Part shown: positions 1 to 10,770 of the stretch, in pieces
How positions within the stretch are numbered: the stretch's first letter is position 1
How the letters are laid out: every line of letters starts with the position of its first letter
From: Lysinibacillus sp. 2017
Lineage (GTDB): Bacteria; Bacillota; Bacilli; Bacillales_A; Planococcaceae
Length of the DNA stretch: 64,000 bases
Assembly (NCBI RefSeq): GCF_003073375.1
Contig: NZ_CP029002.1
Location: forward strand, 3,632,001-3,696,000
Direction: 5' to 3'
Position numbers and translations under genes: made by a program
Notes under the pieces: model-generated
Database searches by the model: none
What the model was told of the DNA's origin: nothing
Seen by the model: the letters and a program-made list of their open reading frames with translations, nothing else

Positions 1-840
1 AATCGGTGTTAACGCTAATACGTCTGATAAATTCAAATGTCCCTTTTTACTCATACGGAATAAATTCAAAACAAATGCTACTGAATAACGGAACACAAAA
101 TAGGTTCCACCGATCGTCGTCGCTAAAATAACAATCATACTTAAAAATAAGTTTGTCGTTTTCCCCGTAAATAAATTCATACTAGCATAATAGCCATAGC
201 CTATTAACGCCAAACCAAATGCACCCATGATCATGTGGAATGCACTAAATCGCTTTACACGCTCGTCCGCTTGGTTCGATGCAGTAAATAATGCTAATAG
301 CGTCGACTTACGTACCATAAATGCCATTTGCACTAAAATAATGACCAATAAAAGACCAAATACTATTAATGTATTTACAATCGCTACCTTACTAAAGGTC
401 ATCGTAACAATCACATCAAATTTTAATAACTTCAACAAAATCATTGCAAATAAACGTGAGCTTAACAGTCCTAAGACCATGCCAATACTTACAGCACCAA
501 TAAACAATAAAATATTTTCTAAGGCAATTAAACGTGTCACAAGTCCCTTTGTCATCCCGATTAATTGGTACAAGCCAATTTCCTTGCTACGACGCTTAAT
601 AAATAAGTGATTAGCGTACAGTACAAAGAACAGCACAATGAAATATAGCATATACGAAGCTGCTTCAAATCCACTCGATGCCGTACCACTCGCTTTAGTC
701 GCCTCAATAATAGATTCATTATATTGCAATGTCACAAACGAGAAAAACAAAGTTACGCTGAAAATAAGCGCAAAAAAGTATAAATAGTAATGTTTCATGT
801 TTTTCTGCATGCTTTTAAACACGAGCTGACTAAGCTTCAC
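1..840 (-). CDS. BceB-type ABC transporter permease (partial, C-terminus beyond window)
   Basis: N-terminal 280 codons of an FtsX-like permease of the kind that, with a BceA ATPase, removes or senses cell-wall-active peptide antibiotics at the membrane. A GTG start at 840 overlaps the stop of the upstream ATPase gene by 11 bp, a usual coupling for this pair; ATG at residue 11 is an alternative. A hydrophobic segment near residues 17-40 ([10 protein letters not shown]) is followed by a second one and then the motif [14 protein letters not shown], typical of the FtsX domain, with more membrane segments to the window edge. Family members are about 620-660 residues, so more than half lies to the left. 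The substrate cannot be told from sequence. Confidence 0.85.
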   Translation of the reverse strand, partial: MKLSQLVFKSMQKNMKHYYLYFFALIFSVTLFFSFVTLQYNESIIEATKASGTASSGFEAASYMLYFIVLFFVLYANHLFIKRRSKEIGLYQLIGMTKGLVTRLIALENILLFIGAVSIGMVLGLLSSRLFAMILLKLLKFDVIVTMTFSKVAIVNTLIVFGLLLVIILVQMAFMVRKSTLLALFTASNQADERVKRFSAFHMIMGAFGLALIGYGYYASMNLFTGKTTNLFLSMIVILATTIGGTYFVFRYSVAFVLNLFRMSKKGHLNLSDVLALTPI

Positions 841-1591
841 CTTGCTCACCGCCTAAAACACTTTGCGTACTTAAAATTTGTTGGAAGAAATCCGTACGCG
901 ACTTATCACCTTTATAAAGCTCAGTATAAATTTGCCCATCCTTTAAAAACAGTACACGTGAACAGAAGCTTGCCGCTACTGCATCATGCGTCACCATCAT
1001 TATCGTTACTTTCTTTTCTTCATTTATTTCCGATAAATTATTTAGCAAAGCGGTTGCTGCTTTTGAATCCAGTGCTCCTGTTGGCTCATCAGCAAATACG
1101 AGTGATGGATTCGAAATGAGTGCACGAGCTGCAGACGTACGCTGCTTTTGTCCACCTGAAATTTCATTTGGATATTTCGCTAAAATATCGTAAATACCCA
1201 GAACTTTTACAAGCTCCTGCAAACGCTTCTCCGCTGCTGCTTTTGGAATCGTACTTAATGAAAGTGGCAATAAAATATTTTCCTTCACTGTTAATGTGTC
1301 TAATAAATTATAGTCTTGAAAGATAAACCCCAGTTCGTCACGTCGAAATTTTGCGAGTGCTCGTTCCTTCATGCCTTGTAATTTTTGCCCATTAATTTCA
1401 ACAAGACCATCTGTTACTTGATCAATAGAACATAACACATTTAGTAATGTTGTTTTCCCAGAACCTGAAGGACCCATAATGCCTACGAATTCGCCCTTTT
1501 CTACTTCTAAATCAACGCCCTTTAACACTTCCTGTGCAAGTGCTCGTTTTCCATATATTTTTTTCACTTTACGTGCGGTTAAAATACTCAT
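830..1591 (-). CDS. BceA-type peptide antibiotic ABC transporter ATP-binding protein
   Basis: ATPase of about 253 residues that should energise the neighbouring FtsX-like permease. Visible motifs: Walker [12 protein letters not shown], signature [15 protein letters not shown] (the Ser-Ala-Ala form typical of BceA/MacB-like ATPases), Walker [13 protein letters not shown], and a switch His in MMVTHD. I chose the ATG at 1591 over an in-frame TTG two codons earlier because it is better spaced from AGAGG. Upstream, a -10-like TACAAT without a good -35 suggests an activator-dependent promoter, fitting control by the BceR-like regulator next door. A terminator separates it from the sensor kinase gene. 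Confidence 0.9.
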   Translation of the reverse strand: MSILTARKVKKIYGKRALAQEVLKGVDLEVEKGEFVGIMGPSGSGKTTLLNVLCSIDQVTDGLVEINGQKLQGMKERALAKFRRDELGFIFQDYNLLDTLTVKENILLPLSLSTIPKAAAEKRLQELVKVLGIYDILAKYPNEISGGQKQRTSAARALISNPSLVFADEPTGALDSKAATALLNNLSEINEEKKVTIMMVTHDAVAASFCSRVLFLKDGQIYTELYKGDKSRTDFFQQILSTQSVLGGEQGEA

Positions 1592-1673
1592 TTCCAATCA
1601 GCCTCTCTAATTATCTCTTTTGTTCTCTTTATTGTACCCACTATTAACAACAAAATCGTTTGATTTACATGAC

Positions 1674-1716
1674 AAAAAACGCCCGCAAAGTGACGATGTT
1701 GTCACTTACGCGAGCG
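1674..1716 (-). terminator. Intrinsic terminator after sensor kinase
   Basis: On the minus strand a stem of about 15 bp (GTAAGTGAC pairs with GTCACTT, extended by CGC/GCG) is followed by TTTTTT. The stem overlaps the last codons of the kinase gene and separates the regulator operon from the transporter operon. Confidence 0.8.
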
Positions 1717-2674
1717 TTTGATAATATTGATTTGATTTTGGGAATAGCACTTTAACATTCGTTCCAATAGTTTCCGTCGATTCAATAATAAGCTTAATAT
1801 TAAGAGAATCTGCAGCTTGCTTTGCTAAATAGAGCCCCATACCTGTCGCTGCGCTAGTTTCACGGCCGATCGTACCCGTATACGATTTGCGAAACACACG
1901 CGGTAAATCTTCTTTTTTAATCCCTACGCCGTTATCTTCTATGACGAGTACTAGCTGATCATTGTCAAACTGCGTAAATAACTTTATCTCACCTTCAACA
2001 GCACTATACTTCACCGCATTTGATAGCACTTGACGTACGATAAACGCTAGCCATTTACGATCCGTGATGACAATCCTATCGACATTATCAAGTTCAATCG
2101 AAAGTTTTTTATCAAAGCACCAGCTACGTAATGCTTTAATTTCCTGAACAAGCACTTTTTTTAACGCTACTTGTTCCATTCGATTATCTTGCGCAATGGT
2201 CATAAGACGTGTTGCATGAAGCTGCTGATCAAGTAGTAAATATAAACGGAGCCATTCTGCTTCAAAACGTTCCTTCATATCGCCATCTTCAATTTGCTCA
2301 GTTAATAGCTGTAGTGCAGTCATAGGTGACTTCATCTCATGCACCCACGCTAATAGCTCATCTTGACGCTCAAGTAACATTAGCTTCTGTTGTTGTAACT
2401 CTTCTGTATTAGAAGAAAGTCGTTGTTCATAATCAGCTTGCACCGCCTGCACATAATTTTCTTCTTCTAGTACATAAATATTCATCATCTTCGCATCTTT
2501 TAGATACCGCCATAGTAAAAATAGACTCATTGCGACAACCCATACACAGTTCATATAAAGTAGCGAAACGACTTGAAAGCCTTTATCTACATATACGATT
2601 AAGTTCATAAGTAGCTGCAAGGTGATTAAAAAAAACAACCAACTTCTGTACTGCTTCAAAAATAAGCAAATCAT
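1706..2674 (-). CDS. BceS-like intramembrane-sensing histidine kinase
   Basis: 322-residue kinase. Two membrane helices (about residues 12-30 and 36-56) leave only a few residues outside, the hallmark of intramembrane-sensing kinases, which detect peptide antibiotics through a BceAB partner rather than a sensor domain. The phospho-acceptor His is about residue 112 in VHEMKSPMTAL; the ATPase domain shows N-box SNAVKYS, G1 DNGVGI and G2 ATGMGLYLA. It overlaps the response regulator stop by 4 bp. In known systems it would phosphorylate the adjacent regulator when the transporter meets its peptide. The specific ligand is unknown. Confidence 0.9.
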   Translation of the reverse strand: MICLFLKQYRSWLFFLITLQLLMNLIVYVDKGFQVVSLLYMNCVWVVAMSLFLLWRYLKDAKMMNIYVLEEENYVQAVQADYEQRLSSNTEELQQQKLMLLERQDELLAWVHEMKSPMTALQLLTEQIEDGDMKERFEAEWLRLYLLLDQQLHATRLMTIAQDNRMEQVALKKVLVQEIKALRSWCFDKKLSIELDNVDRIVITDRKWLAFIVRQVLSNAVKYSAVEGEIKLFTQFDNDQLVLVIEDNGVGIKKEDLPRVFRKSYTGTIGRETSAATGMGLYLAKQAADSLNIKLIIESTETIGTNVKVLFPKSNQYYQTLA

Positions 2675-3351
2675 TCGCTCACCGCCATATAACCGAGCCT
2701 TTTTTTGGTCACAATAACATCGACTAAACCAATATCCTCTAAGCGTTGACGCAAACGATTGACATTCACAGTTAGTGTATTATCATTCACGAAGCGTTCA
2801 TCGTCCCAAAGCTTACGCATCAATTCGTCACGCGACACAATTTGTCCCTTCGTCTTTACAAGCACTTTCAAAATAAATAACTCATTTTTGGTTAATTCAA
2901 CTTGCACATCATTGAATTGTACAACGGCTCGGTCATAGTTTATTTCTGCACCGCACCAGGTTTCGTAATCGCTTTGGACCGATTCTTGATAATCATACGT
3001 TCGACGTAACATAGCTTGCACTTTCGCGATTAACACTTCCATATGAAATGGCTTTTGTACAAAATCATCAGCTCCCATTTGCATCGCCATCACCATATCC
3101 ATTGGGTGGTCACGCGACGATAAAAATAGTATTGGAACATTCGATTTCGCACGAATTTCACGACACCAATGAAAACCATCGAAAGCTGGTAACTGAATAT
3201 CAATCAACACCAGTTGGGGCTCTTCCCTTTCAAATGATGCTAATACATGTTGAAAATTTTCTGGCCCTACTACTTCAATACTCCACTGTTGAAAACGCTC
3301 TTTTATTAGTGAAAAAATCGATGTATCATCTTCTATTAACAGTACTTTCAT
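2671..3351 (-). CDS. BceR-like OmpR-family response regulator
   Basis: 226-residue two-domain regulator. The receiver domain has the acidic pocket (IEDD near the N-terminus), phospho-acceptor Asp about residue 51 in LIDIQLPAFDG and conserved Lys in QKPF. The C-terminal winged helix (about residues 130-226) includes LTKNELFILKVL and VNRLRQRLE. It is the first gene of a two-gene operon with the kinase and most probably activates the transporter genes downstream. RBS AAGGAG lies before ATG. A TATAAT box near 3375 on the minus strand is a candidate -10; the LysR gene is divergent. Confidence 0.9.
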   Translation of the reverse strand: MKVLLIEDDTSIFSLIKERFQQWSIEVVGPENFQHVLASFEREEPQLVLIDIQLPAFDGFHWCREIRAKSNVPILFLSSRDHPMDMVMAMQMGADDFVQKPFHMEVLIAKVQAMLRRTYDYQESVQSDYETWCGAEINYDRAVVQFNDVQVELTKNELFILKVLVKTKGQIVSRDELMRKLWDDERFVNDNTLTVNVNRLRQRLEDIGLVDVIVTKKRLGYMAVSE

Positions 3352-3452
3352 ACACGCTCACACTCCTTACTCACTATTATACAAAATACACTATATTCTA
3401 AGCTGTATAAACTTTGCTATAATCAAAGCAATTAAAGTAGCGGGGTGAAGAT

Positions 3453-4340
3453 ATGGACATTCGTCAAATAGAGTATTTTGTAGAAGTTGCAAAACAACTG
3501 AGTTTCACAAAGGCTGCCACTACTTTACATGTTTCACAGCCATCGATTAGTAAAGCGATTCAAAATTTCGAAGCTGAACTCGGTGTACCCTTATTTTACC
3601 GTTCATCAAAACAGCTTGAGCTAACTGATGCAGGCCAAGCTGTACTCATTAATTCAATGCAAGTACTCGAATCATTCCAAAACTTACGCTCTGAATTAAC
3701 TGATTTAATGCAACTAAAAAAGGGACAAATCCGCATCGGTATTCCACCAATTGTCGGTGCTGAATTTTTTTCGAGACTTATTAGTGTCTATAAAGAGCAC
3801 AATCCATATATCGAAATATTATTAACAGAAGTCGGCACAAAGCGAATTCGTGAAGAAATCGAAACAGGCGAACTCGATATTGGCCTTGTTTGCAGTGTGA
3901 CATCGACTAATGAAAATTTAGAAACAATACGCTTTTTAAAAGACCCATTGCAGCTAATTGTGCATGAGAGCCATCCACTTGCTCAAAAGCAAACCATTTC
4001 AATGGGCGATTTAGCAAATGAAGCATTCATCATATACCGCAAAGACTTTATTTTGTTTGATCGCATTATTGAGGAATGTAAAAAGCATAATTTTTATCCA
4101 ACCATTGCCTGCGAAACAACGCAGAAAGATTTATTCATCGAAATGGTACAGGCAAAACTCGGAATCGCGTTGCTACCGCAAAAAATTGCTGAAAAAATCC
4201 CGTATGAATCTATTAAGTGCATTCCATTCACAGAGGAAGAAATTCATTTAGAACTTGGTATTACATGGAAGAAAAATAAATACTTACCTTACTCAGTGCG
4301 GGAGTTCATTCAACTTGCACATCAGTTTGTTTTACAATAA
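3453..4340 (+). CDS. LysR-family transcriptional regulator
   Basis: 295 residues with the LysR layout: N-terminal winged helix-turn-helix (residues 1-60, motif FTKAATTLHVSQPSISKAI) and a periplasmic-binding-like effector domain from about residue 90. RBS GGGGTGA precedes ATG; TATAAT at 3416-3421 is a plausible -10. It is divergent from the two-component genes and is followed by a terminator, so it stands alone and its target is not evident. LysR regulators often act on a divergent neighbour, but a link to the BceRS-like genes would be unusual and I do not claim it. The N-terminus resembles the CidR/AlsR/CysL group. Confidence 0.88.
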   Translation: MDIRQIEYFVEVAKQLSFTKAATTLHVSQPSISKAIQNFEAELGVPLFYRSSKQLELTDAGQAVLINSMQVLESFQNLRSELTDLMQLKKGQIRIGIPPIVGAEFFSRLISVYKEHNPYIEILLTEVGTKRIREEIETGELDIGLVCSVTSTNENLETIRFLKDPLQLIVHESHPLAQKQTISMGDLANEAFIIYRKDFILFDRIIEECKKHNFYPTIACETTQKDLFIEMVQAKLGIALLPQKIAEKIPYESIKCIPFTEEEIHLELGITWKKNKYLPYSVREFIQLAHQFVLQ

Positions 4341-4372
4341 GAAGAGCGCATTCCCTTACTTTTAGTACTGAA

Positions 4373-4416
4373 CTAAAAAAACGCCTAGCCAGCTTTTATA
4401 CTGACAAGGCGTTTTA
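4373..4416. terminator. Bidirectional terminator between lysR and glcB
   Basis: Inverted repeat ACGCCTAGCCAG / CTGACAAGGCGT with a T run on both flanks, lying between the convergent LysR and malate synthase genes. Confidence 0.8.
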
Positions 4417-4417
4417 A

Positions 4418-6595
4418 TTATGCGTTTACTTTTTGCTTAGCTTTCACTTCTAAACGTTTTTTGTGTAAAATCGGCTCTGTATAACCACTTGGCTGCTCGT
4501 AACCTTTGAAAACTAGATCACATGCCGCTTGGAAGGCAACAGATTCCTCAAAATTCGCAGTCATTGGACTATATTCTGGATCATCCGCATTTTGACTATC
4601 TACAACTTTCGCCATACGTTCCATCGTCTCTTGTACTTGTTCTTTTGTACAAATACCATGATGTAACCAGTTTGCTACATGTTGACTAGAAATACGCAAT
4701 GTCGCACGATCCTCCATTAAGCCGATATTATTAATATCAGGCACTTTCGAACAGCCTACCCCGTGTTCTACCCAGCGCACAACATAACCTAGAATACCTT
4801 GCGCATTGTTATCCAATTCATTTTGAATTTCCTTTGGAGTCCAATCTGCATTTTGTGCGACAGGTAATTCTAAAATGGCATCCGTTAAATCTTCAGAGCT
4901 TGAAATGCCCTGTTGAATCTCTTTGACATTTACTTCATGATAATGCATTGCATGTAGCGTCGCAGCTGTTGGAGATGGTACCCAAGCCGTATTGGCACCA
5001 GCTTTTGGATGGCCAACCTTTTGCTTGAGCATTTCAGCCATTAAATCTGGCATTGCCCACATCCCTTTACCGATTTGTGCGCGTCCTTGTAATCCAGCTG
5101 CTAAACCTACTACTACATTTGATTTTTCATACGCCGTTAACCAAGTAGATGTTTTCATTTCACCTTTTCGAATCATTGGCCCCGCTTCCATCGACGTATG
5201 AATTTCATCACCCGTACGATCTAAGAAACCTGTGTTTATAAATACAATACGATTTTTTACTTCCTGAATACATGCTTTTAAGTTAAGCGAAGTACGACGT
5301 TCTTCATCCATAACCCCAATTTTTAAAGTATAGCGCTCTAAGCCAATCAACTCTTCCACACGCTCAAACAACTCATTTGCAAAGGCTACTTCTTTAGAAC
5401 CATGCATTTTCGGTTTAACGATATAAACCGAGCCTTTTTGTGAATTTTTAAAGTGGCTATTCCCTAAAATTTCATGCTTTGCAATTAAGCTCGTCACAAC
5501 ACCATCCAAGATCCCTTCAGGAATTTCGTTCCCATCCTTATCTAAAATAGCGGGATTCGTCATTAAGTGTCCCACATTACGAATGAACATGAGTGAACGT
5601 CCGTTTAATGTAACAGTCTCACCTTTAGCACCTGTATAAATACGATCTGGATTTAATGTACGCGTCATCATTTTTGACCCTTTTTCAAACGTCGCGACTA
5701 AATTACCTTTCATCAACCCTAACCAATTTGAGTAAACTTCTACTTTATCTTCTGCATCAACAGCTGCTACAGAATCTTCACAGTCCATTATCGTCGTAAT
5801 TGCTGACTCTAAATACACATCTTTAACACCTGCAGCATCATCTTTTCCAATTGGATGATTGCGATCAATCTGAATTTCAATATGAATGTCATTGTTTTTT
5901 AATAATAATGCTGAAGGAGCCTCTGAAGTTCCTTGGTAGCCAACAAATTTATCTACTTTCACAAGCTTTGTCATTTCACCATTCGCTAATATCACTTGTA
6001 AAGAACCTTCCACTACTGTGTATTGTGTTACTTCTTTATGCGAAGCACCATTTAAGGGTATTGCTTGATCCAAGAAATTTTTTGAGTAGTCGATAACTTT
6101 ACTTCCACGCAATGGATTATACCCTTTTCCTGCTTCTGCACCATTTTCGTCACTAATTACATCTGTTCCATAAAGTGCATCATATAAGCTTCCCCAACGT
6201 GCATTTGCAGCATTAATTGCATAGCGTGCATTACTCACTGGCACTACTAATTGAGGTCCTGCTTGGAACGCAACTTCCTCATCAACATTTTCAGTTTCCA
6301 CTTGAAAAGCTTCTACTTTTGGCTCTAAATATCCGATTTCCTCTAAAAACGATTTATAACTCGCAAATTCATAATTCCCCTTATTTTCTTTATGCCAATT
6401 ATGAATTGCTAGTTGCAACGTATCACGGTGAGCAAGTAAGGCTTTATTTTTCGGTGCCAAATCATGAACTAACTGATCAAAACCTACCCAAAAAGATTCC
6501 TGCTCTACACCACTGTCAGGTAATACATGATTATTAATAAAATCTGCTAACTGCTCAGCAACTTGTAAATTTCCAACTTGCATGTAATTCGTCAT
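4418..6595 (-). CDS. glcB: Malate synthase G
   Basis: Condenses glyoxylate with acetyl-CoA to malate, the second step of the glyoxylate shunt. Its 725 residues match the G isoform (about 720), not the shorter A isoform (about 530). The TIM-barrel core is recognisable ([45 protein letters not shown]), with the late segment [20 protein letters not shown] holding the conserved Cys and catalytic Asp region of the family. RBS AAAGGGGG precedes ATG. Isocitrate lyase is not adjacent, so the shunt genes are split in this genome, unlike the aceBA operons of many bacteria. A TATAAT-like -10 lies at 6641-6646 (minus). Confidence 0.97.
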   Translation of the reverse strand: MTNYMQVGNLQVAEQLADFINNHVLPDSGVEQESFWVGFDQLVHDLAPKNKALLAHRDTLQLAIHNWHKENKGNYEFASYKSFLEEIGYLEPKVEAFQVETENVDEEVAFQAGPQLVVPVSNARYAINAANARWGSLYDALYGTDVISDENGAEAGKGYNPLRGSKVIDYSKNFLDQAIPLNGASHKEVTQYTVVEGSLQVILANGEMTKLVKVDKFVGYQGTSEAPSALLLKNNDIHIEIQIDRNHPIGKDDAAGVKDVYLESAITTIMDCEDSVAAVDAEDKVEVYSNWLGLMKGNLVATFEKGSKMMTRTLNPDRIYTGAKGETVTLNGRSLMFIRNVGHLMTNPAILDKDGNEIPEGILDGVVTSLIAKHEILGNSHFKNSQKGSVYIVKPKMHGSKEVAFANELFERVEELIGLERYTLKIGVMDEERRTSLNLKACIQEVKNRIVFINTGFLDRTGDEIHTSMEAGPMIRKGEMKTSTWLTAYEKSNVVVGLAAGLQGRAQIGKGMWAMPDLMAEMLKQKVGHPKAGANTAWVPSPTAATLHAMHYHEVNVKEIQQGISSSEDLTDAILELPVAQNADWTPKEIQNELDNNAQGILGYVVRWVEHGVGCSKVPDINNIGLMEDRATLRISSQHVANWLHHGICTKEQVQETMERMAKVVDSQNADDPEYSPMTANFEESVAFQAACDLVFKGYEQPSGYTEPILHKKRLEVKAKQKVNA

Positions 6596-6715
6596 AAAAA
6601 ATCCCCCTTTAAGTGAACAAATCCCCTGTTCTTAAGGAAGATTATACTTGAAGGAGGTACTATAAATATAATACATATATCGAATAAACATTATGCCTTT
6701 TAACTATAATAGAAC

Positions 6716-6750
6716 GCAAAAAAACACCCCGCAAGCGTCCCTACGAGGTG
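6716..6750 (-). terminator. Terminator after tuf
   Basis: Minus-strand stem CACCTCG / CGGGGTG (G-U allowed) followed by TTTTTTT, 27 bp beyond the tuf stop. It ends the rplGB-to-tuf transcription unit. Confidence 0.8.
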
Positions 6751-6776
6751 AATAAAACATTAGCTATAAGCTAAAA

Positions 6777-7964
6777 TTATTTTTGGATAGTTGCTACTAC
6801 GCCAGCACCAACAGTACGTCCACCCTCACGGATAGAGAACTTAGTACCTTCTTCGATAGCGATTGGAGCGATTAATTCAACAGTCATTTCGATGTTATCG
6901 CCAGGCATAACCATTTCTACGCCTTCTGGTAACATACAGATACCTGTTACATCAGTTGTACGGAAGTAGAACTGAGGACGGTAGTTAGAGAAGAATGGAG
7001 TATGACGTCCACCCTCTTCTTTTGATAATACATAAACTTCAGCTTTGAAGTTTGTGTGTGGAGTGATTGTACCTGGTTTAGCTAATACTTGACCACGTTG
7101 GATATCTTCACGAGCAACACCACGTAGTAATGCACCGATGTTGTCACCAGCTTCAGCATAGTCTAATAATTTACGGAACATTTCAACACCAGTTACAGTT
7201 GTTTGTTTAGCTTCTTCGCTGATACCAACGATTTCTACTACGTCCCCAACTTTAACTTGACCACGTTCAACACGGCCAGTTGCTACTGTACCACGACCAG
7301 TGATAGAGAATACATCCTCTACTGGCATCATGAATGGTTTGTCAGTTTGACGTTCTGGAGTTGGGATGTAAGAATCTACAGCGTCCATTAATTCGATAAC
7401 TTTAGCTTCCCATTCTGGTTCGCCTTCTAATGCTTTAAGAGCTGAACCTTTGATTACTGGTAGGTCGTCGCCTGGGAAGTCATATTCAGTTAGTAAGTCA
7501 CGGATTTCCATTTCTACTAATTCTAATAATTCTTCGTCATCAACCATATCACATTTGTTCATGAATACTACTAAGTAAGGAACACCTACTTGTTTAGAAA
7601 GTAAGATATGCTCACGAGTTTGTGGCATTGGGCCATCAGCAGCAGATACTACTAAGATACCGCCGTCCATTTGAGCAGCACCAGTGATCATGTTTTTAAC
7701 ATAATCGGCGTGTCCAGGGCAGTCAACGTGTGCATAGTGACGAGTTGCTGTTTCATATTCAACGTGAGAAGTATTGATTGTAATACCACGTTCTTTTTCT
7801 TCTGGAGCGTTGTCAATGTCAGCGTAAGATTTAGCTTCGCCACCCATTGCTTTTGATAATACTGTTGCGATTGCAGCAGTTAAAGTTGTTTTACCATGGT
7901 CAACGTGTCCGATTGTACCAATGTTAGCATGCGTTTTAGAACGGTCAAATTTTTCTTTAGCCAT
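6777..7964 (-). CDS. tuf: Elongation factor Tu
   Basis: GTPase that delivers aminoacyl-tRNA to the ribosomal A site. 395 residues, full length for Bacillota. G1 [11 protein letters not shown]2 RGITINT, G3 DCPGHADY, G4 NKCD, then beta-barrel domains II and III ending [25 protein letters not shown] precedes ATG. It is last in the str operon, 135 bp after fusA. That gap holds a very stable hairpin, so tuf may have its own expression control. Confidence 0.99.
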   Translation of the reverse strand: MAKEKFDRSKTHANIGTIGHVDHGKTTLTAAIATVLSKAMGGEAKSYADIDNAPEEKERGITINTSHVEYETATRHYAHVDCPGHADYVKNMITGAAQMDGGILVVSAADGPMPQTREHILLSKQVGVPYLVVFMNKCDMVDDEELLELVEMEIRDLLTEYDFPGDDLPVIKGSALKALEGEPEWEAKVIELMDAVDSYIPTPERQTDKPFMMPVEDVFSITGRGTVATGRVERGQVKVGDVVEIVGISEEAKQTTVTGVEMFRKLLDYAEAGDNIGALLRGVAREDIQRGQVLAKPGTITPHTNFKAEVYVLSKEEGGRHTPFFSNYRPQFYFRTTDVTGICMLPEGVEMVMPGDNIEMTVELIAPIAIEEGTKFSIREGGRTVGAGVVATIQK

Positions 7965-8015
7965 TAGAAAATGCCTCCTCAGGGATTATGTTTTATTTTT
8001 AAAATTTATACTAAA

Positions 8016-8054
8016 ATTGCTGACTACAAATGGGCCCATCTGTAGTCCTGCAAT
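8016..8054 (-). other. Large stem-loop in fusA-tuf gap
   Basis: Nearly perfect 39-nt inverted repeat (minus: ATTGC, GACTACA, ATGGGC / GCCCAT, TGTAGTC, GCAAT) followed by TTTAG and an A/T-rich stretch. The U tract is short, so it may be a leaky terminator, a processing site or an mRNA-stabilising element between fusA and tuf. Confidence 0.7.
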
Positions 8055-8099
8055 CATAGCTTACAAATTATTTATACTTGATGCAAGGTGAAATTTCAA

Positions 8100-10181
8100 T
8101 TATTCACCTTTATTTTTTTTGATGATGTCTTCTGCAATTGATTTTGGAACTTCTTCATAATGATCAAATGTCATTGAGAATACACCGCGACCTTGAGTTG
8201 CAGAACGTAGAGTAGTTGCATATCCGAACATTTCAGATAGTGGAACCATAGAACGTACCACTTGAGAGTTACCGCGAGCTTCCATACCCTCTACGCGACC
8301 GCGACGAGCAGTAATGTTACCCATGATATCACCAAGATATTCTTCTGGAATTACAACGTCTACTTTCATCATTGGTTCTAAAATAACTGCGTTACAACGT
8401 TTCGCAGCTTCTTTTAATGCCATAGATGCAGCAATTTTAAACGCCATCTCATTTGAGTCAACGTCATGGTAAGAACCGAATACTAATTTTGCTTTAATGT
8501 CGATAAGTGGGTAACCAGCTACTACACCGCGATCTAAAGAATCACGTAAACCAGCTTCTACAGCAGGAATGTATTCACGAGGTACAACACCACCAACGAT
8601 AGCGTTTTCGAATTCGAAACCTTTACCCTCTTCGTTTGGAGAGAACTCGATCGTTACGTCACCGTATTGACCGCGACCACCAGATTGACGAGTGAATTTA
8701 CCTTGAACTTTTGCAGAGCCACGGAATGTTTCACGGTAAGATACCATTGGAGCACCAACGTTTGCTTCTACTTTAAATTCACGTTTCATACGGTCAACTA
8801 GGATGTCTAAGTGTAACTCACCCATACCAGAGATGATTGTTTGTCCAGTTTCTGTGTCTGTGTGAGCACGGAAAGTTGGATCTTCTTCTTGTAGTTTTTG
8901 TAAAGCTTGACCCATTTTATCTTGGTCTGCTTTAGATTTTGGTTCTACAGAAAGAGAGATTACTGGTTCTGGGAAATCCATTGATTCTAAGATAACAAGG
9001 TTTTTCTCGTCACATAGAGTATCACCAGTAGTAGTATCTTTAAGACCTACAGCTGCTGCAATATCCCCAGCAAATACTTTAGGAATCTCTTCACGAGAGT
9101 TAGCGTGCATTTGTAGGATACGACCTACACGTTCACGTTTACCTTTAGAAGAGTTTTGTACGTATGAACCAGATTCTAATGTACCTGAATACACACGGAA
9201 GAATGTTAATTTACCTACGAATGGGTCAGTCATTACTTTGAATGCAAGAGCTGAGAACGGCTCTTCATCAGAAGAATGACGGATGATTTCCTCATCGCCA
9301 TCAACATCAGTACCATTAATAGAAGGAACGTCTGTTGGAGCTGGTAAGTAAGCAACTGCAGCATCTAACATTTTACGAACACCTTTGTGTTTAAATGCAG
9401 TACCACATAATACAGGGTAGAATTCTACTGCGATTGTAGCTTTACGGATAGCCGCTTTAAGCTCTTCATTAGTAATTTCTTCACCTGCAAAGTATTTTTC
9501 CATGATATCTTCATTAACGTCAGCGATAGCTTCGATTAATTTTTCACGGTATTCTTCTGCTTGTGCTTTGTGAGACTCAGGAATTGGCTCACCAGCACGT
9601 ACAGCAGTACCTTCTTCGTTATCATAGTATGTTACATCCATTTCAACTAAGTCAATGATTGCTGAGAAATCGTCTTCAGCACCAATTGGTAATTGAATTG
9701 GGTGAGCGTTAGCTTGTAAGCGATCGTGTAAAGTTCCTACAGAATATAAGAAGTCCGCACCCATTTTATCCATCTTGTTGATGAATACGATACGTGGAAC
9801 TCCGTAAGTAGTAGCTTGACGCCATACTGTTTCAGTTTGAGGCTCAACACCAGATTGAGCATCTAATACTGTTACAGCTCCATCAAGTACACGTAATGAA
9901 CGTTCTACTTCTACAGTGAAGTCTACGTGTCCAGGTGTATCGATGATGTTGATTCGGTGACCATCCCATTGAGCTGTAGTTGCAGCAGAAGTGATCGTGA
10001 TACCACGTTCTTGTTCTTGCTCCATCCAGTCCATTTGAGAAGCGCCTTCATGAGTTTCACCGATTTTGTGGATCTTACCAGTGTAATAAAGGATACGCTC
10101 AGTTGTTGTTGTTTTACCAGCATCAATGTGAGCCATGATCCCAATATTACGTGTATTCTCTAGAGAGAATTCGCGTTTCAT
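8100..10181 (-). CDS. fusA: Elongation factor G
   Basis: Translocase GTPase that moves tRNA-mRNA on the ribosome and helps recycle it. 693 residues, standard length. G-domain motifs [33 protein letters not shown] and NKMDK are intact; domains II-V follow, including RGQYGDV and [11 protein letters not shown]. Start ATG follows AAGGAG. It lies between rpsG and tuf. A strong hairpin with a T run separates it from rpsG, so its transcription may depend on readthrough or an unrecognised internal promoter. Confidence 0.99.
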   Translation of the reverse strand: MKREFSLENTRNIGIMAHIDAGKTTTTERILYYTGKIHKIGETHEGASQMDWMEQEQERGITITSAATTAQWDGHRINIIDTPGHVDFTVEVERSLRVLDGAVTVLDAQSGVEPQTETVWRQATTYGVPRIVFINKMDKMGADFLYSVGTLHDRLQANAHPIQLPIGAEDDFSAIIDLVEMDVTYYDNEEGTAVRAGEPIPESHKAQAEEYREKLIEAIADVNEDIMEKYFAGEEITNEELKAAIRKATIAVEFYPVLCGTAFKHKGVRKMLDAAVAYLPAPTDVPSINGTDVDGDEEIIRHSSDEEPFSALAFKVMTDPFVGKLTFFRVYSGTLESGSYVQNSSKGKRERVGRILQMHANSREEIPKVFAGDIAAAVGLKDTTTGDTLCDEKNLVILESMDFPEPVISLSVEPKSKADQDKMGQALQKLQEEDPTFRAHTDTETGQTIISGMGELHLDILVDRMKREFKVEANVGAPMVSYRETFRGSAKVQGKFTRQSGGRGQYGDVTIEFSPNEEGKGFEFENAIVGGVVPREYIPAVEAGLRDSLDRGVVAGYPLIDIKAKLVFGSYHDVDSNEMAFKIAASMALKEAAKRCNAVILEPMMKVDVVIPEEYLGDIMGNITARRGRVEGMEARGNSQVVRSMVPLSEMFGYATTLRSATQGRGVFSMTFDHYEEVPKSIAEDIIKKNKGE

Positions 10182-10219
10182 AGGAAATTTCTCCTTCCAT
10201 ATTGGGTTAACTATATAAG

Positions 10220-10254
10220 TAAAAATCTAAGCTCTAGCAAGCTAGAGCATAGAT
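10220..10254 (-). terminator. Terminator-like hairpin between rpsG and fusA
   Basis: Minus-strand stem GCTCTAGC / GCTAGAGC extended by ATCTA / TAGAT, loop of 2-4 nt, followed by TTTTTACTT, 4 bp after the rpsG stop. It is as good as a true intrinsic terminator yet sits inside the str operon, so it probably attenuates rather than ends transcription. Confidence 0.75.
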
Positions 10255-10258
10255 CAAA

Positions 10259-10729
10259 TTACCAACGATAGTGAGCGAATGCTTTGTTCGCTTCTGCCAT
10301 TTTGTGCATATCTTCACGTTTCTTAACTGAAGCACCAGTGTTGTTAGATGCATCTAAGATTTCGTTAGCTAAGCGTTCTTCCATAGTTTTTTCACCACGA
10401 AGACGAGAATAGTTAACTAGGTAACGTAAACCTAAAGTTGTACGGCGTTCAGGACGAACTTCAACCGGTACTTGGTAGTTAGAACCACCAACACGGCGAG
10501 CACGTACTTCTAATACTGGCATAATGTTGTTTAATGCAGCTTCAAATACTTCGATAGGATTTTGGCCAGAACGCTCTTGAACTAATTCGAAAGCTCCGTA
10601 TAAAATCTTTTGAGAAGTACCTCTTTTACCATCAATCATCATTTTGTTAATTAAACGAGTTACTAGTTTCGAATTATAAATTGGATCTGGTAACACGTCA
10701 CGTTTGGAAACAGGACCTTTACGAGGCAT
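10259..10729 (-). CDS. rpsG: 30S ribosomal protein S7
   Basis: Primary 16S rRNA-binding protein that organises the 30S head. 156 residues from [12 protein letters not shown], the normal length. An in-frame start six codons upstream is rejected because AAAGGAGG lies inside that extension and is correctly spaced for the ATG at 10729. Core motifs [26 protein letters not shown] and [13 protein letters not shown] match Bacillus S7. It lies 41 bp after rpsL. Confidence 0.98.
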   Translation of the reverse strand: MPRKGPVSKRDVLPDPIYNSKLVTRLINKMMIDGKRGTSQKILYGAFELVQERSGQNPIEVFEAALNNIMPVLEVRARRVGGSNYQVPVEVRPERRTTLGLRYLVNYSRLRGEKTMEERLANEILDASNNTGASVKKREDMHKMAEANKAFAHYRW

Positions 10730-10770
10730 GTGTTTTCCTCCTTTCAAATAGTGGTCTATTTATATTTAAA

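Noticed and set aside
1598-1673. BceR-type operator before the ATPase gene
   Set aside because: TGTCATGTAA is suggestive of one half-site but no proper inverted repeat was found.
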